From contig JAIUOR010000055.1 in assembly GCA_020161795.1 (NCBI GenBank), positions 1 through 64,000 of the forward strand: a DNA stretch of 64,000 nucleotides, written 5' to 3'. Below the pieces are notes generated by a model. The model was not told the origin of the DNA, searched no databases, and was given only the letters and a program-made list of their open reading frames with translations. Shown here piece after piece: positions 1 to 9,616 of the stretch; the first letter of the stretch is position 1; every line of letters starts with the position of its first letter. The position numbers and the translations under genes were made by a program. Origin of the DNA: Actinomycetota bacterium (GTDB lineage Bacteria; Actinomycetota; Actinomycetes; Propionibacteriales; Propionibacteriaceae).

Positions 1-1000
<1,000 letters not shown>

Positions 1001-1109
1001 AAGCAACCTCTCAAGAAAGCGGTTCAGGGCATGGGACAACCGGGAGCTGTCAATGCCGTCGCTCCCATTGTGCCACGTCGAGCGCCGCGACCCAAGCCCG
1101 GTTCTCCAC

Positions 1110-1115
1110 TACTCT
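1110..1115 (+). promoter_or_regulatory. -10-like hexamer of a probable leaderless promoter
   Basis: TACTCT ends 7 nt before the ATG at 1123 and there is no Shine-Dalgarno sequence in between, so transcription would start at or next to the start codon. No convincing -35 is visible. Confidence 0.45.
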
Positions 1116-1122
1116 CGATGCC

Positions 1123-3240
1123 ATGTCAGCTGTCGACCGGCCACCTCGCGCCGAACGCCGCCCGAGCGTGCGCATCGTCCACGACGACCGGGTCGACGAC
1201 CCCTACGCCTGGATGAAGGACAAGGCCGATCCGGCCCTGCTGGCCTACCTCGAGGCGGAGAACGCCTACGCCGCCGAGGTGACCGCGCCGCTGGCCGGGC
1301 TGGCCCAGCAGCTCTACGACGACATCGACGCACGTACGCTGCAGACCGATCTGAGCGTGCCGGAGCACGTCCGTCACACCGACGGACGGTGCTACTGGTA
1401 CTACGCCCGCACCACCCAGGGCCACAACTACCCCAGCTACCACCGGCTGCCGGCGCTCGACCGCGACCAGCTGCCCGATCTCACTGGCGTTCCCGAGGGC
1501 GAGGAACTGCTGATGGAGGTGAACGACCTTGCCGGGGACGCCGCCTTCTTCGCCCTGGGCACCTTCACCGTCAGCCCGGACGGCAACCTGCTGGCCTTTT
1601 CCACCGACACCGCCGGCGACGAGCGCTACGACCTGCGGTTCGTCGACCTGCGCACCGGACGGAGACTGCCCGACGAACTGACCGGCATCGCCGCGGGCGG
1701 CTGCTGGGGCGGCGACTGGAGTTTCTGCTACCTCACCCTGGACGAGGCCTGGCGGCCCGACCAGGCCTGGCGTCACGTCCTGGGCCAGGACGACGACCAA
1801 CTGCTGCACCACGAGCCCGACGAGCGGTTCTGGATGGAGCTGGGCAACTCCCGTGACCATCGCCTGGTGATGATCGCGATCGGTTCCAAGACCAGCAGCG
1901 AGACCCGGCTGCTGGATGCCTACGACCTCACCGCCCTCCCCCACGTCGTGACCGCCCGCCGTCCGGGCATCGAGTACGACGTGGAGGTGGCCGGTGACCG
2001 GTTGTACCTGGTGCACAACGACGGCGCACCCGACTTCGCGCTGGCCCGGGCTCCGCTGACCGCCACCTCGGCGGCGGATTGGGAGCCGCTCTGGCCCGGC
2101 GAGCCCGGCGTCCGGCTGCTCGACGTGTCCGCCTACGACCGGGCGCTGGTGGTCAGCCTGCGCCGCGACGGCCTGGTGCGAGTGCTCGTCGCCGACCCGG
2201 ACGGCAGCCGGGAGGACGTGCGGGAGATCGACTTCGGCGAGGAGCTCTACGAGGTCGACGCCCACGGGTCGGAGGATGCCGACACCGATCGGATCCGGCT
2301 CTCCTACCAGTCGATGGTGACTCCCGATCAGGTGCTGGAGTACCGGCTGGACACCGGCGAACGCCGCGTCCTGAAACAGCGGACGGTGCTCGACCATCCC
2401 CGCTTCGGGCCGTACCGGCCCGCCGACTACGTGCAGCGCCGGGAGTGGGCGATCGCGCCGGACGGCACGCGGGTTCCGGTCTCCCTCGTCCACCGCGCCG
2501 ACACCCCGCTGGACGGTTCGGCGGGCTGCCTGCTGACCGGCTACGGCGCCTACGAGCTGAGCTACCCGGCGAGCTTCTCGATCCCCCGGCTGAGCCTGCT
2601 GGATCGCGGGTACGTGGTGGCGATCGCCCACGTCCGCGGCGGCGGCGAACGCGGCCGGGCCTGGTACGAGGCGGGCAAGCTGGCGAACAAGCAGAACAGC
2701 TTCACCGATCTGGTCGCCGTGGCGCGGCACCTGGTCGCGCAGGGCTACACCACGCCCGCCCGGCTGGGCGTCACCGGCGGCAGCGCCGGTGGCCTGCTGG
2801 TCGGCGCCGCGGTGAACCTGGCTCCGGATGCCTTCGGCGCGGTGAACGCCCAGGTGCCCTTCGTCGACCCGCTCACCACCATGCTCGACCCCGACCTGCC
2901 GCTCACCGTCACCGAGTGGGAGGAATGGGGCGATCCGCTGCACGACGCCGACGCCTACCACCGGATGAAGGGCTACTCGCCGTACGAGAATGTACGGCCG
3001 CAGCACTACCCGGCGATGCTGGTGACCACCAGCCTCAACGACACCCGGGTCGAGGTGACCGAGCCCGCCAAGTGGGTGGCCCGGCTTCGGCATGACGCGG
3101 CGATGGCCGATCGGCTGCTGCTCAAGACCGAGTTGGTGGCCGGGCACGGCGGGGTGTCCGGCCGGTACGCAATCTGGCGCGACATCGCCTTCGAGCACGC
3201 CTGGCTGATCGTCGCTACCGGCGGCGCCGATCCTTCCTGA
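1123..3240 (+). CDS. ptrB: Prolyl oligopeptidase family serine peptidase (oligopeptidase B / protease II type)
   Basis: Cytoplasmic S9A-family peptidase, 705 aa, close to the ~690 aa of oligopeptidase B. Oligopeptidase B cleaves short peptides after basic residues. The N-terminal half resembles the beta-propeller cap (repeated FVDLRTG / LDAYDLT blades). The C-terminal alpha/beta-hydrolase domain holds the nucleophile in GGSAGG (Ser554), the acid in NDTR (Asp640) and the base in GHGG (His675). ATG 1123 (MSAVDRPP) is chosen over longer in-frame starts because it fits family length and follows a leaderless -10. The gene stands alone, divergent from sigA. Arg/Lys specificity is a family inference. 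The fold and triad are directly visible. Confidence 0.9.
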   Translation: MSAVDRPPRAERRPSVRIVHDDRVDDPYAWMKDKADPALLAYLEAENAYAAEVTAPLAGLAQQLYDDIDARTLQTDLSVPEHVRHTDGRCYWYYARTTQGHNYPSYHRLPALDRDQLPDLTGVPEGEELLMEVNDLAGDAAFFALGTFTVSPDGNLLAFSTDTAGDERYDLRFVDLRTGRRLPDELTGIAAGGCWGGDWSFCYLTLDEAWRPDQAWRHVLGQDDDQLLHHEPDERFWMELGNSRDHRLVMIAIGSKTSSETRLLDAYDLTALPHVVTARRPGIEYDVEVAGDRLYLVHNDGAPDFALARAPLTATSAADWEPLWPGEPGVRLLDVSAYDRALVVSLRRDGLVRVLVADPDGSREDVREIDFGEELYEVDAHGSEDADTDRIRLSYQSMVTPDQVLEYRLDTGERRVLKQRTVLDHPRFGPYRPADYVQRREWAIAPDGTRVPVSLVHRADTPLDGSAGCLLTGYGAYELSYPASFSIPRLSLLDRGYVVAIAHVRGGGERGRAWYEAGKLANKQNSFTDLVAVARHLVAQGYTTPARLGVTGGSAGGLLVGAAVNLAPDAFGAVNAQVPFVDPLTTMLDPDLPLTVTEWEEWGDPLHDADAYHRMKGYSPYENVRPQHYPAMLVTTSLNDTRVEVTEPAKWVARLRHDAAMADRLLLKTELVAGHGGVSGRYAIWRDIAFEHAWLIVATGGADPS

Positions 3241-3418
3241 GAGCCACTTCAACCCCACCTGAGCGGCTGCTGAGCCGGCTCCGCCCCAGGGATGACGGTC
3301 CATCCGACCACGGTCTTGGATTGCCCCCGAGGGCTGCGTTCCGGGTCGACTCAGGGGCGTCCAGGGCAGAAATCGCCGCCCGTTGCCGTTGTACTGGTGA
3401 CGAGCGAAAGGAAGAACC

Positions 3419-4375
3419 TTGATCTCTACCGCACACCGAGTCCGCCTCAATGATGGCATCGACGGCAAGGACGCAGTTGGTCTCTACCTCGACGGGATCG
3501 CCAAGACCCCGCTGTTGACCGCCGCGGAGGAAGTCGAACTCGCCCGTCAGATCGAGGCCGGGCAGTACGCGCGAGCGCTGCTGGAAGGCAAGCTGACCGA
3601 GGACGAGCAGGCACTGCACAGCGTCGGCGCGACCGACGAGGAACTCCGCCGGATCGCCGAACTCGGCGACCAGGCGATGCAGCGATTCATCACCGCCAAC
3701 CTCCGGCTGGTGGTATCGGTCGCCCGCAAGTACGGACGTTCCCAGATGCCGCTGCTCGACCTCGTGCAGGAGGGCAACACCGGCCTGATCCGCGCGGTGG
3801 AGAAGTTCGACTTCAGCAAGGGCTTCAAGTTCTCGACCTACGCCACCTGGTGGGTACGCCAGTCCATCTCGCGCGGCATCGCGCAGCAGGGCCGCATCGT
3901 GCGCCTGCCGGTGCACGTCGCCGAGCAGGTCAACCAGGTCTCGGCGGTCCGCCGCACCCTGGAGCGCCGGTTCGGCCGCGAGCCCGAGCTGTGGGAGATC
4001 GCCGACGAGTTGGCGCTGCCCACCGAACAGGTGATCGATCTGCTCCGGCTGGCCCGCGACCACGTCTCGCTGGATGCCCCGGTCGAGGAGGACGGCGACA
4101 CCGCCCTGGGTGACCTGCTCGCCCGCGAGATGTCCCCCGGACCGGACGAGGTGGTGCTGGACGCCGAGGATCGCGCCCGGCTGGATGCGCTGCTCGGTGT
4201 GCTGGACGACCGCTCGGCCGACGTCGTACGCCGCCGCTACGGGCTGCTGGACGGACGGCAGGCACGGCTGGCCGACATCGCCGCGATCTGGGGCATCACC
4301 GCCGAGCGCGTGCGCCAGATCGAGCGGCACGCGATCAGCAAGCTGCGTACCGAATCCGACGTCGTCGCGGCCTGA
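3419..4375 (+). CDS. sigB: Group 2 sigma factor SigB
   Basis: Sigma-70 factor of 318 aa lacking the long N-terminal extension of SigA. Region 1.2 is at residues ~20-50 (DAVGLYLDGIAKTPLL). Region 2 contains YATWWVRQSISRGIAQQGR. Region 3 contains LPVHVAEQVNQV. The region 4 helix-turn-helix at the end reads LADIAAIWGITAERVRQIE. The start is TTG at 3419, preceded by AAAGGAAG. Principal-like sigma factors of this type support stationary-phase and stress transcription in actinobacteria and are commonly encoded near sigA, as here. A strong hairpin terminator follows. The paralogue assignment (SigB rather than another HrdB-like factor) rests on length and position. Confidence 0.9.
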   Translation: MISTAHRVRLNDGIDGKDAVGLYLDGIAKTPLLTAAEEVELARQIEAGQYARALLEGKLTEDEQALHSVGATDEELRRIAELGDQAMQRFITANLRLVVSVARKYGRSQMPLLDLVQEGNTGLIRAVEKFDFSKGFKFSTYATWWVRQSISRGIAQQGRIVRLPVHVAEQVNQVSAVRRTLERRFGREPELWEIADELALPTEQVIDLLRLARDHVSLDAPVEEDGDTALGDLLAREMSPGPDEVVLDAEDRARLDALLGVLDDRSADVVRRRYGLLDGRQARLADIAAIWGITAERVRQIERHAISKLRTESDVVAA

Positions 4376-4387
4376 CCAATCCCCCGG

Positions 4388-4422
4388 AAACGGCGCCCTG
4401 TCTCCCCCGCAGGGCGCCGTTT
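4388..4422. terminator. Bidirectional hairpin terminator between convergent sigB and tesB
   Basis: Perfect 13-bp inverted repeat AAACGGCGCCCTG / CAGGGCGCCGTTT with a 9-nt loop. The AAA/TTT ends give a short U-tract on each strand, so it can serve both converging genes. Confidence 0.8.
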
Positions 4423-4435
4423 GCCGCGTCTCAGC

Positions 4436-5311
4436 TCAGTCGACGATCGCCGCGGGATCGGTCAGTCGGATCAGACCCTCCTGCGCACAGGAGGCGGCCA
4501 GCTGGCCACCGGAGAACAGCCGTCCGAAGGAGAACCCCAGGCCGGCCGAGGCCGACGGAGAGACCTGGTCGTAGAGCAGCCACTGATCGGCCCGGGCCGG
4601 CCGGTGGAACCACATCGCGTGATTGATCGAGGCGGCCTGCATCCCCGGGCCGCCGAAGACCACCGGATGCGGCACGGTGCTGACCGCCAGCAGGGTCAGA
4701 TCGGAGGCATAGGCCAGCACCGCCTGGTGTAGCCGGGGGTCGGACGGCAGGGCGCTCTCGGCCCGCACCCACACCTGCATCCGCGCGTCGGCGCGGGAGG
4801 CGGCCGACACCGCACTGGTGTCGGAGGCGAACCGGGTCTCCAGTACGCCGAACTCCTGCCGCCAGGCCTCGGCCGTGCGACGGGACCGCGCTCCCAGCAC
4901 CTCCGACAGCGCCGGGCACTCCTGTGGCGCAGGCACACCGGCCGGGATGGTGTCGGCATGGTTGAGGCCGGGCTCCAACTCGTGGAAGGAACCGGCCATG
5001 AAGAAGATCGAGCGTCCGTTCTGCGACGCCACCACCCGCCGGGTGGAGAAGCTGCCGCCGTCGCGTACCTCTTCCACCCGGTACTCGATCGGCACCCCGG
5101 CCAGGCCGCCGCGCACGAAGTAGGCCGACAGGGAGTGGGCATACCGATCGTCCGGCACGGTCTGGTATCCAGCGGTCAACGCCTGGGCGAGCACATGGCC
5201 GCCGAAGACCCGCTGCCGGGTCGTCCAGGTGTCGGCGGCCCCGATGAAGAGGTCGGGCCCGCGCCGTTCGAGCTGGAGCAGTCCGATCAGCTGCTCGACG
5301 TCCGCCGGCAC
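4436..5311 (-). CDS. tesB: Acyl-CoA thioesterase II (TesB family)
   Basis: Double-hotdog thioesterase, 291 aa (family ~286), hydrolysing medium and long acyl-CoAs in the cytoplasm. The N-terminal hotdog carries RQRVFGGHVLAQAL. The C-terminal hotdog carries INHAMWFHRPARADQWLLYDQ and the conserved QEGLIR with the catalytic Gln. In E. coli TesB the first motif has the catalytic Asp (SLDHSMWFHR). Here the codon is AAT, giving Asn230, an unusual change that may lower or abolish activity. GTG start at 5311. The PAC2 gene ends 2 nt upstream, so the two are probably one transcript. Confidence 0.88.
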   Translation of the reverse strand: MPADVEQLIGLLQLERRGPDLFIGAADTWTTRQRVFGGHVLAQALTAGYQTVPDDRYAHSLSAYFVRGGLAGVPIEYRVEEVRDGGSFSTRRVVASQNGRSIFFMAGSFHELEPGLNHADTIPAGVPAPQECPALSEVLGARSRRTAEAWRQEFGVLETRFASDTSAVSAASRADARMQVWVRAESALPSDPRLHQAVLAYASDLTLLAVSTVPHPVVFGGPGMQAASINHAMWFHRPARADQWLLYDQVSPSASAGLGFSFGRLFSGGQLAASCAQEGLIRLTDPAAIVD

Positions 5312-5313
5312 GG

Positions 5314-6210
5314 TCAGCGCCGGAAGTCCGGCGGATCCTGCTCGGCCAGGAACTGCTCCACGGCCGCGCCGATCTCGTCCGCGGTGGGCACGTGGGAGGC
5401 TCCGCTGGCGGCCAGCTGGTCGTACTGCTCCTCCAGGGCGGCCACCAACTGGGGGAATTCGCTGTCGTCGGCGGTCTCAGAAGCGATCGATGCCAGGTTC
5501 GCCGCGATCCGCTCCTGCAACTCCGCCAGGTCGAAGGTCAGCCCGGTGGTCTCGCTGATCCGCTCCAGGACGGCCGCGACGGCCTGCGGGAAGCTGGTCT
5601 GCGCCAGGTAGTGCGGCACGTGGGCCACGAAGCCCTGTCCGACCAGCCCCGCCTCGCCGGCGCGGAACTCCAGCACGTGGGAGAAGCTGCCGGGCAGCTG
5701 CACGCGGTCGATCCACATCGGGTTGCCGCTGACCAGGCTGGGGTCGGTGGCGTGGGCGGTGACCAGGGTGGGACGGGTGTGCGGCACCGCCATCGGCACG
5801 CCGCCGACGCTGATCAGCCGGGAGACGTCCAGCCGCTCGGCGATGCCCAGGATCGCGGCGCTCGCCCGATTCCATTGCGTGTCCGGCTCAGGGCCGGTGA
5901 GCAGCAGGAAGGGCATGCCTGCGGCGTCCGTCAGCTTGTACAGCACCAGGGCGTAGTCGGTCAGCGAGACCCAGTGGTTGGTGTCGAAGACCATCTGCGG
6001 GCGGCGGGAGCGATAGTCGTGCAACTGGTCGTGGTCGAACTCGACCAGCACCTCGTGCTCGCACTGATCGAGCAGGTAGCGACCGGTGGTATGGATCACC
6101 GAACCGGCGTCGATGTAGCCGTCGAGCAGGTGCAGCATGACCGGGCGCTGCCCTCCCAGCGACTCCCACACCGCAGGGTTCAGCGTGTACAACAGCCGTG
6201 GATCGAGCAC
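5314..6210 (-). CDS. PAC2 family protein (proteasome assembly chaperone-like)
   Basis: 298 aa. It matches the actinobacterial PAC2 family (PF09754): N-terminal LDGYIDAGSVIHTT followed by a Rossmann-like core (MPFLLLTGPEPD, ISVGGVPMAVPHTRP, PGSFSHVLEFRAGEAG) and an acidic helical C-terminus. Eukaryotic PAC2 proteins chaperone 20S proteasome assembly. The bacterial members have no established role. GTG 6210 is the start: a TACAGT hexamer ends 6 nt before it, suggesting a leaderless mRNA. tesB follows 2 nt downstream. No proteasome gene is in this window, so a proteasome link cannot be judged here. Confidence 0.85.
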   Translation of the reverse strand: MLDPRLLYTLNPAVWESLGGQRPVMLHLLDGYIDAGSVIHTTGRYLLDQCEHEVLVEFDHDQLHDYRSRRPQMVFDTNHWVSLTDYALVLYKLTDAAGMPFLLLTGPEPDTQWNRASAAILGIAERLDVSRLISVGGVPMAVPHTRPTLVTAHATDPSLVSGNPMWIDRVQLPGSFSHVLEFRAGEAGLVGQGFVAHVPHYLAQTSFPQAVAAVLERISETTGLTFDLAELQERIAANLASIASETADDSEFPQLVAALEEQYDQLAASGASHVPTADEIGAAVEQFLAEQDPPDFRR

Positions 6211-6216
6211 GTCGCC

Positions 6217-6222
6217 ACTGTA
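6217..6222 (-). promoter_or_regulatory. -10-like hexamer of a probable leaderless promoter for the PAC2-tesB pair
   Basis: On the minus strand TACAGT is separated from the GTG start at 6210 by 6 nt. No Shine-Dalgarno sequence and no clear -35 are seen. Confidence 0.45.
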
Positions 6223-6356
6223 CCGCGAGATTCGAACCGGTCGCCGAGCGGCCTCGCCCGGGAGTCGCCAACTTATCGTTGCTTAACTGTCCGGGTGACC
6301 AGGATTCTTCAGTATGGCTCCACTCCGGAGCCGAAGCGCAACGACGGGCTACCACG

Positions 6357-7400
6357 ATGAGCGGCACAGCTGCACCAGAGCCGAGGATGTCGGCAGCTGC
6401 GCTGGCGCGGCTGCTCGGAGTCAGCCCGGCCGCCGTCTCCTACGCCCTGCACGGCAGGGCCGGTGTGTCCGACAGCCTCCGTAATCGCATCCTGCAGGCC
6501 GCGACCGAGCACGGGATGGCGGTTCCGGACGATGCCCAGGCCGCGCACAGCGGAGTACTGGGACTGATCCTGTCCGACGTCCTCAATCCGTTCTATTCGG
6601 AGCTGGCGATCTCGGTGACCGACGCCGCCCGCGAGCAGGGGCATGAGGTCTTCCTGAGCAACAGCCGCGACGACGGACGCTCGGTGGCCGCCGCCGTCGA
6701 CGCCATGATCCGGCATGAGGTGGACGGCGTGCTGATCACGGCGATCCAGTCCGACGACGCCGGGGTGTTCCGGCCGCTCCGCGCGGCGCGGATCCCGTTC
6801 GTCCAGATCTCCCGCCACTCGATGCACGCCGACGCTGACTTCGTGGGCATCGACGACCTGGCCGCCGGGCGGGACGTCATGGAGCATGTCATCTCCCACG
6901 GATACCGGCGGATCGCGATCGTCGCCGGCCCCACCACCTCGACCGCCTCCCGGACCCGCGCGGAGGGCTTCCGGAGCGCACTTCGCGCCCACGGTCTTCC
7001 GATCGAGCGCCGATGGAACCTCACCGGCGGCCTGAACGAAACCGACGGCGCCCGGGCCGCGCGCTACCTGTTGGACCAGCGGACCCTGCCGCAGGCGATC
7101 GTCTGTGGCACCGATGCCATCGCGCTCGGCCTGATCACCATCCTGGCCGCCAAGGGCCTGATGGTGCCCGAGGACGTGGCCGTCACCGGCTTCGACGGGC
7201 TGACCACGGCGCGCACCCATCTGGTCGACCTCACCACGATCGTCCAGCCGCGTTCCCACATGGCCGCCGAGGCGATCGCGCTCGTCACCGAACGCCGGGC
7301 CCACCCCCAGCTGGCGCCTCGCGCCATCACCTGCCCCCACCACCTGTATATCGGCCGGAGCTGTGGCTGCCGGCCGCGGAAGGAGAAGCAAGATGTCTGA
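6357..7400 (+). CDS. LacI family transcriptional regulator of the adjoining catabolic cluster
   Basis: 347 aa. An N-terminal LacI helix-turn-helix lies at residues ~11-45 (ALARLLGVSPAAVSYALHG, then GVSDSLRNRIL). It is joined to a periplasmic-binding-protein-like effector domain (LGLILSDVLNPFYSE, DGVLITAI, IVAGPTTSTASRTRAEGF, AIVCGTDAIALGLI). It ends in a Cys-containing tail (GRSCGC) common in the family. The stop overlaps the next gene's start by 8 nt, so it is encoded as the first cistron of the cluster it most likely represses. ATG 6357 is chosen because the HTH begins ~11 residues later. The effector cannot be read from sequence. Confidence 0.88.
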   Translation: MSGTAAPEPRMSAAALARLLGVSPAAVSYALHGRAGVSDSLRNRILQAATEHGMAVPDDAQAAHSGVLGLILSDVLNPFYSELAISVTDAAREQGHEVFLSNSRDDGRSVAAAVDAMIRHEVDGVLITAIQSDDAGVFRPLRAARIPFVQISRHSMHADADFVGIDDLAAGRDVMEHVISHGYRRIAIVAGPTTSTASRTRAEGFRSALRAHGLPIERRWNLTGGLNETDGARAARYLLDQRTLPQAIVCGTDAIALGLITILAAKGLMVPEDVAVTGFDGLTTARTHLVDLTTIVQPRSHMAAEAIALVTERRAHPQLAPRAITCPHHLYIGRSCGCRPRKEKQDV

Positions 7401-8133
7401 ATGCACCCCGCTGGAGAACCGGGTCGCTCTCGTCACCGGCGCGGCCCGAGGGATCGGCCAAGGGATAGCGCACCTGCTGGCCCAGCGCGGGGCACGGGTC
7501 GTCGTCGCGGACGTGAACGCCGAGGCCGCCGCTGCCAGCGCCGCCGAGGCCGGCAACGACAGCTACGGGATCGCGCTGGACGTCTCCGACCGCGCGGCCG
7601 TGGATCAGGCCGTGGCCGAGATCGTCGAGCGGTGCGGACGGATCGACATCCTGGTGAACAACGCCGGCATCAACCGCGACGCGATGCTGTGGAAGATGAC
7701 CGACGAGCAGTGGGACGCCGTCCTCGCGGTCGATCTCTCCGGGGTGTTCTACACCTGTCGAGCGGTCGGCACCCATATGCGGGGCAACCAGTACGGGCGC
7801 ATCGTCAACGTCGCCTCGGCCTCCTGGATGGGCAATATCGGCCAGACCAACTACGCCGCCGCCAAGGCCGGCGTGGTGGGCCTGACCCGCTCGATCGCCA
7901 AGGAGCTGGCCCGCTCCCAGGTCACCGCCAACGCGGTCTGCCCCGGTTTCATCGAGACCGACATGACCCGCGGAATGCCGGAACACCTCTTCACCGCCCA
8001 ACTGGAGAAGATCCCGCTGCAGCGGGCCGGCCAGCCGGCCGATGTGGCCCGGGTGGTGGCCTTCCTGGCCTCCGACGATTCCTCCTACGTGACCGGTGAG
8101 GTCATCAACATCGGCGGGGGTTACAAGCTGTGA
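7393..8133 (+). CDS. SDR family oxidoreductase (FabG-like 3-oxoacyl/3-hydroxyacyl dehydrogenase)
   Basis: Classical short-chain dehydrogenase, 246 aa. NAD(P)-binding TGAARGIGQG near residue 15, NNAG motif (VNNAGINRD), catalytic Ser142, Tyr154 and Lys158 (NYAAAKAG). C-terminal YVTGEVINIGGGY is typical of FabG-type enzymes. ATG 7393 sits 8 nt inside the LacI gene behind AAGGAG, and the stop shares GTGA with the next gene. Being among a CoA-transferase, thiolase and CoA ligase rather than fatty-acid synthesis genes, it probably oxidises or reduces a beta-hydroxyacyl-CoA or hydroxy acid of the imported substrate. Confidence 0.88.
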   Translation: MSECTPLENRVALVTGAARGIGQGIAHLLAQRGARVVVADVNAEAAAASAAEAGNDSYGIALDVSDRAAVDQAVAEIVERCGRIDILVNNAGINRDAMLWKMTDEQWDAVLAVDLSGVFYTCRAVGTHMRGNQYGRIVNVASASWMGNIGQTNYAAAKAGVVGLTRSIAKELARSQVTANAVCPGFIETDMTRGMPEHLFTAQLEKIPLQRAGQPADVARVVAFLASDDSSYVTGEVINIGGGYKL

Positions 8134-9593
8134 CCCGGTTCGTCTCCATGGCCGAGGTGCCGGGGCTGATACCGGACGGCGCGACGGTCGTCAGCGACGG
8201 CATGACCCTGATGGGGGTCGCCGACCAGCTCCTGGCCGAGATCGAGTCCTCCTTCCTCGCCACCGGCCGGCCCCGCGGGTTGACCTGGATGCAGGCCGCC
8301 GGGCAGTCGAACCGTGAGATCGGCATGTCCCGGATGGCCCACCCGGGCCTGGTGAAGCGGGTCATCGGCTCGCACTGGGGCCTCACCCCGAGGATGGGCG
8401 AGCTGCTGGGCCGCGACGAGGCCGAATGCGTCTGCCTGCCGCAGGGCCAGCTGTCCACGCTGTATCGCACCATCGCGTCCGGGCGACCCGGTCAGCTGTC
8501 TACCGTCGGGCTGGGCACCTTCGTCGATCCCCGGGTCGACGGCGGCCGCTTCAACGCCTCCGCCAAGGCCAACATCTCCCCCACCGAATACGTGGAGGTG
8601 ATCGAGATCGAGGGCGTCGACTACCTGCGCTACAAGCCGATCAAGCTGGATGTCGCCATTATCCGGGGCGCCGTGATCGACCGGCTCGGCAACCTCACCC
8701 ACCGCGAGGAGGTCTCTGGGCTGGACGCCCTCGGGATCGCCCAGGCGGTCCACAACTGCGGCGGCATCGTCATCGCGCAGGTGAAGGCCATCGTCGAGCC
8801 CGGCGAGATCCGTGCCCGCGATGTGACGGTGCCGGCCGTCCTGGTCGACTACGCGGCGGTGACCGACGATCCGGAACTGCATCACCGGCAGACCCACTCC
8901 TTCCCCGCGTACAACGAGGATCTGGTGGCCGGCTACGTCACCCCGGAGAACGTCGGCCGGGCCTTCGAGGCCCAGGAGATGGACGAGGGGCGGGTGAGCA
9001 TCGGCGTCCGTGGCGTCGGGCTGGTACAGCCGGGCAATGTGATCAACGTCGGCACCGGCATCCCCGCGGACACGATCGGCCGGGCGCTGTCCCGGGCCGG
9101 GCTGTTGAATCGCGTCCACCTGACGGTCGAGTCCGGGACCTATGGCGGCGTCCCGCTGGGCGTCGTCGACTTCGGGGCGGCGATCCATCCCCAGGCCATC
9201 ATCGGCCACCCGCAGCAGATGGACTTCTACAACGGCGGTGGCGTCGACATCACCTTCATGGGAGCCGGTCAGATCGATCCGGCCGGCGACATCAACGTCT
9301 CCCTGCTGGGTGGACGAGCGGTCGGCGTGGGCGGCTTCATGGACATCACCGACGGCGCCAAACGCATCTGCTTCCTGGTCTCGGCCGCCGGCCGCCACCC
9401 CAAGTTCGTCGCCGGTGTCGACCAGGTGTCGTTCAGCGCACGACGGGCGCTCAAGCGCGGCAAGCAGGTCTACCTGGCCACCGAGTACTACCTGCTCGAG
9501 TTCACGCCGGACGGCTGGCGCGTCCTCGAATCCGACGACACCCCGGAGGCGGTGGCGGCGCTCGAGGCCATCGCCTTCGCCGTCATCCACTGA
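8130..9593 (+). CDS. Family I CoA-transferase (fused alpha-beta, propionate/acetate CoA-transferase type)
   Basis: 487 aa single-chain CoA-transferase that swaps CoA between an acyl-CoA and a free carboxylate through a glutamyl-CoA thioester. The catalytic Glu334 is in VESGTYGGVP, at nearly the same position as in YdiF and propionate CoA-transferase. N-terminal alpha half (VVSDGMTLMGVAD) and C-terminal beta half (INVGTGIPADTIG, MDITDGAK) are both present. GTG start overlaps the SDR stop (GTGA), implying translational coupling. In this cluster it could activate the imported acid or recover CoA after thiolysis. The acyl specificity is not deducible. Confidence 0.88.
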   Translation: MTRFVSMAEVPGLIPDGATVVSDGMTLMGVADQLLAEIESSFLATGRPRGLTWMQAAGQSNREIGMSRMAHPGLVKRVIGSHWGLTPRMGELLGRDEAECVCLPQGQLSTLYRTIASGRPGQLSTVGLGTFVDPRVDGGRFNASAKANISPTEYVEVIEIEGVDYLRYKPIKLDVAIIRGAVIDRLGNLTHREEVSGLDALGIAQAVHNCGGIVIAQVKAIVEPGEIRARDVTVPAVLVDYAAVTDDPELHHRQTHSFPAYNEDLVAGYVTPENVGRAFEAQEMDEGRVSIGVRGVGLVQPGNVINVGTGIPADTIGRALSRAGLLNRVHLTVESGTYGGVPLGVVDFGAAIHPQAIIGHPQQMDFYNGGGVDITFMGAGQIDPAGDINVSLLGGRAVGVGGFMDITDGAKRICFLVSAAGRHPKFVAGVDQVSFSARRALKRGKQVYLATEYYLLEFTPDGWRVLESDDTPEAVAALEAIAFAVIH

Positions 9594-9616
9594 CCCACCA
9601 CTAAGGAGAAACGAAC

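Noticed and set aside
6225-6245. GGTTCGAATC on the minus strand resembling a tRNA T-loop or partial LexA half-site
   Set aside because: The flanks do not form a T-stem or cloverleaf, and the second half of a CGAAC-N4-GTTCG box is missing.
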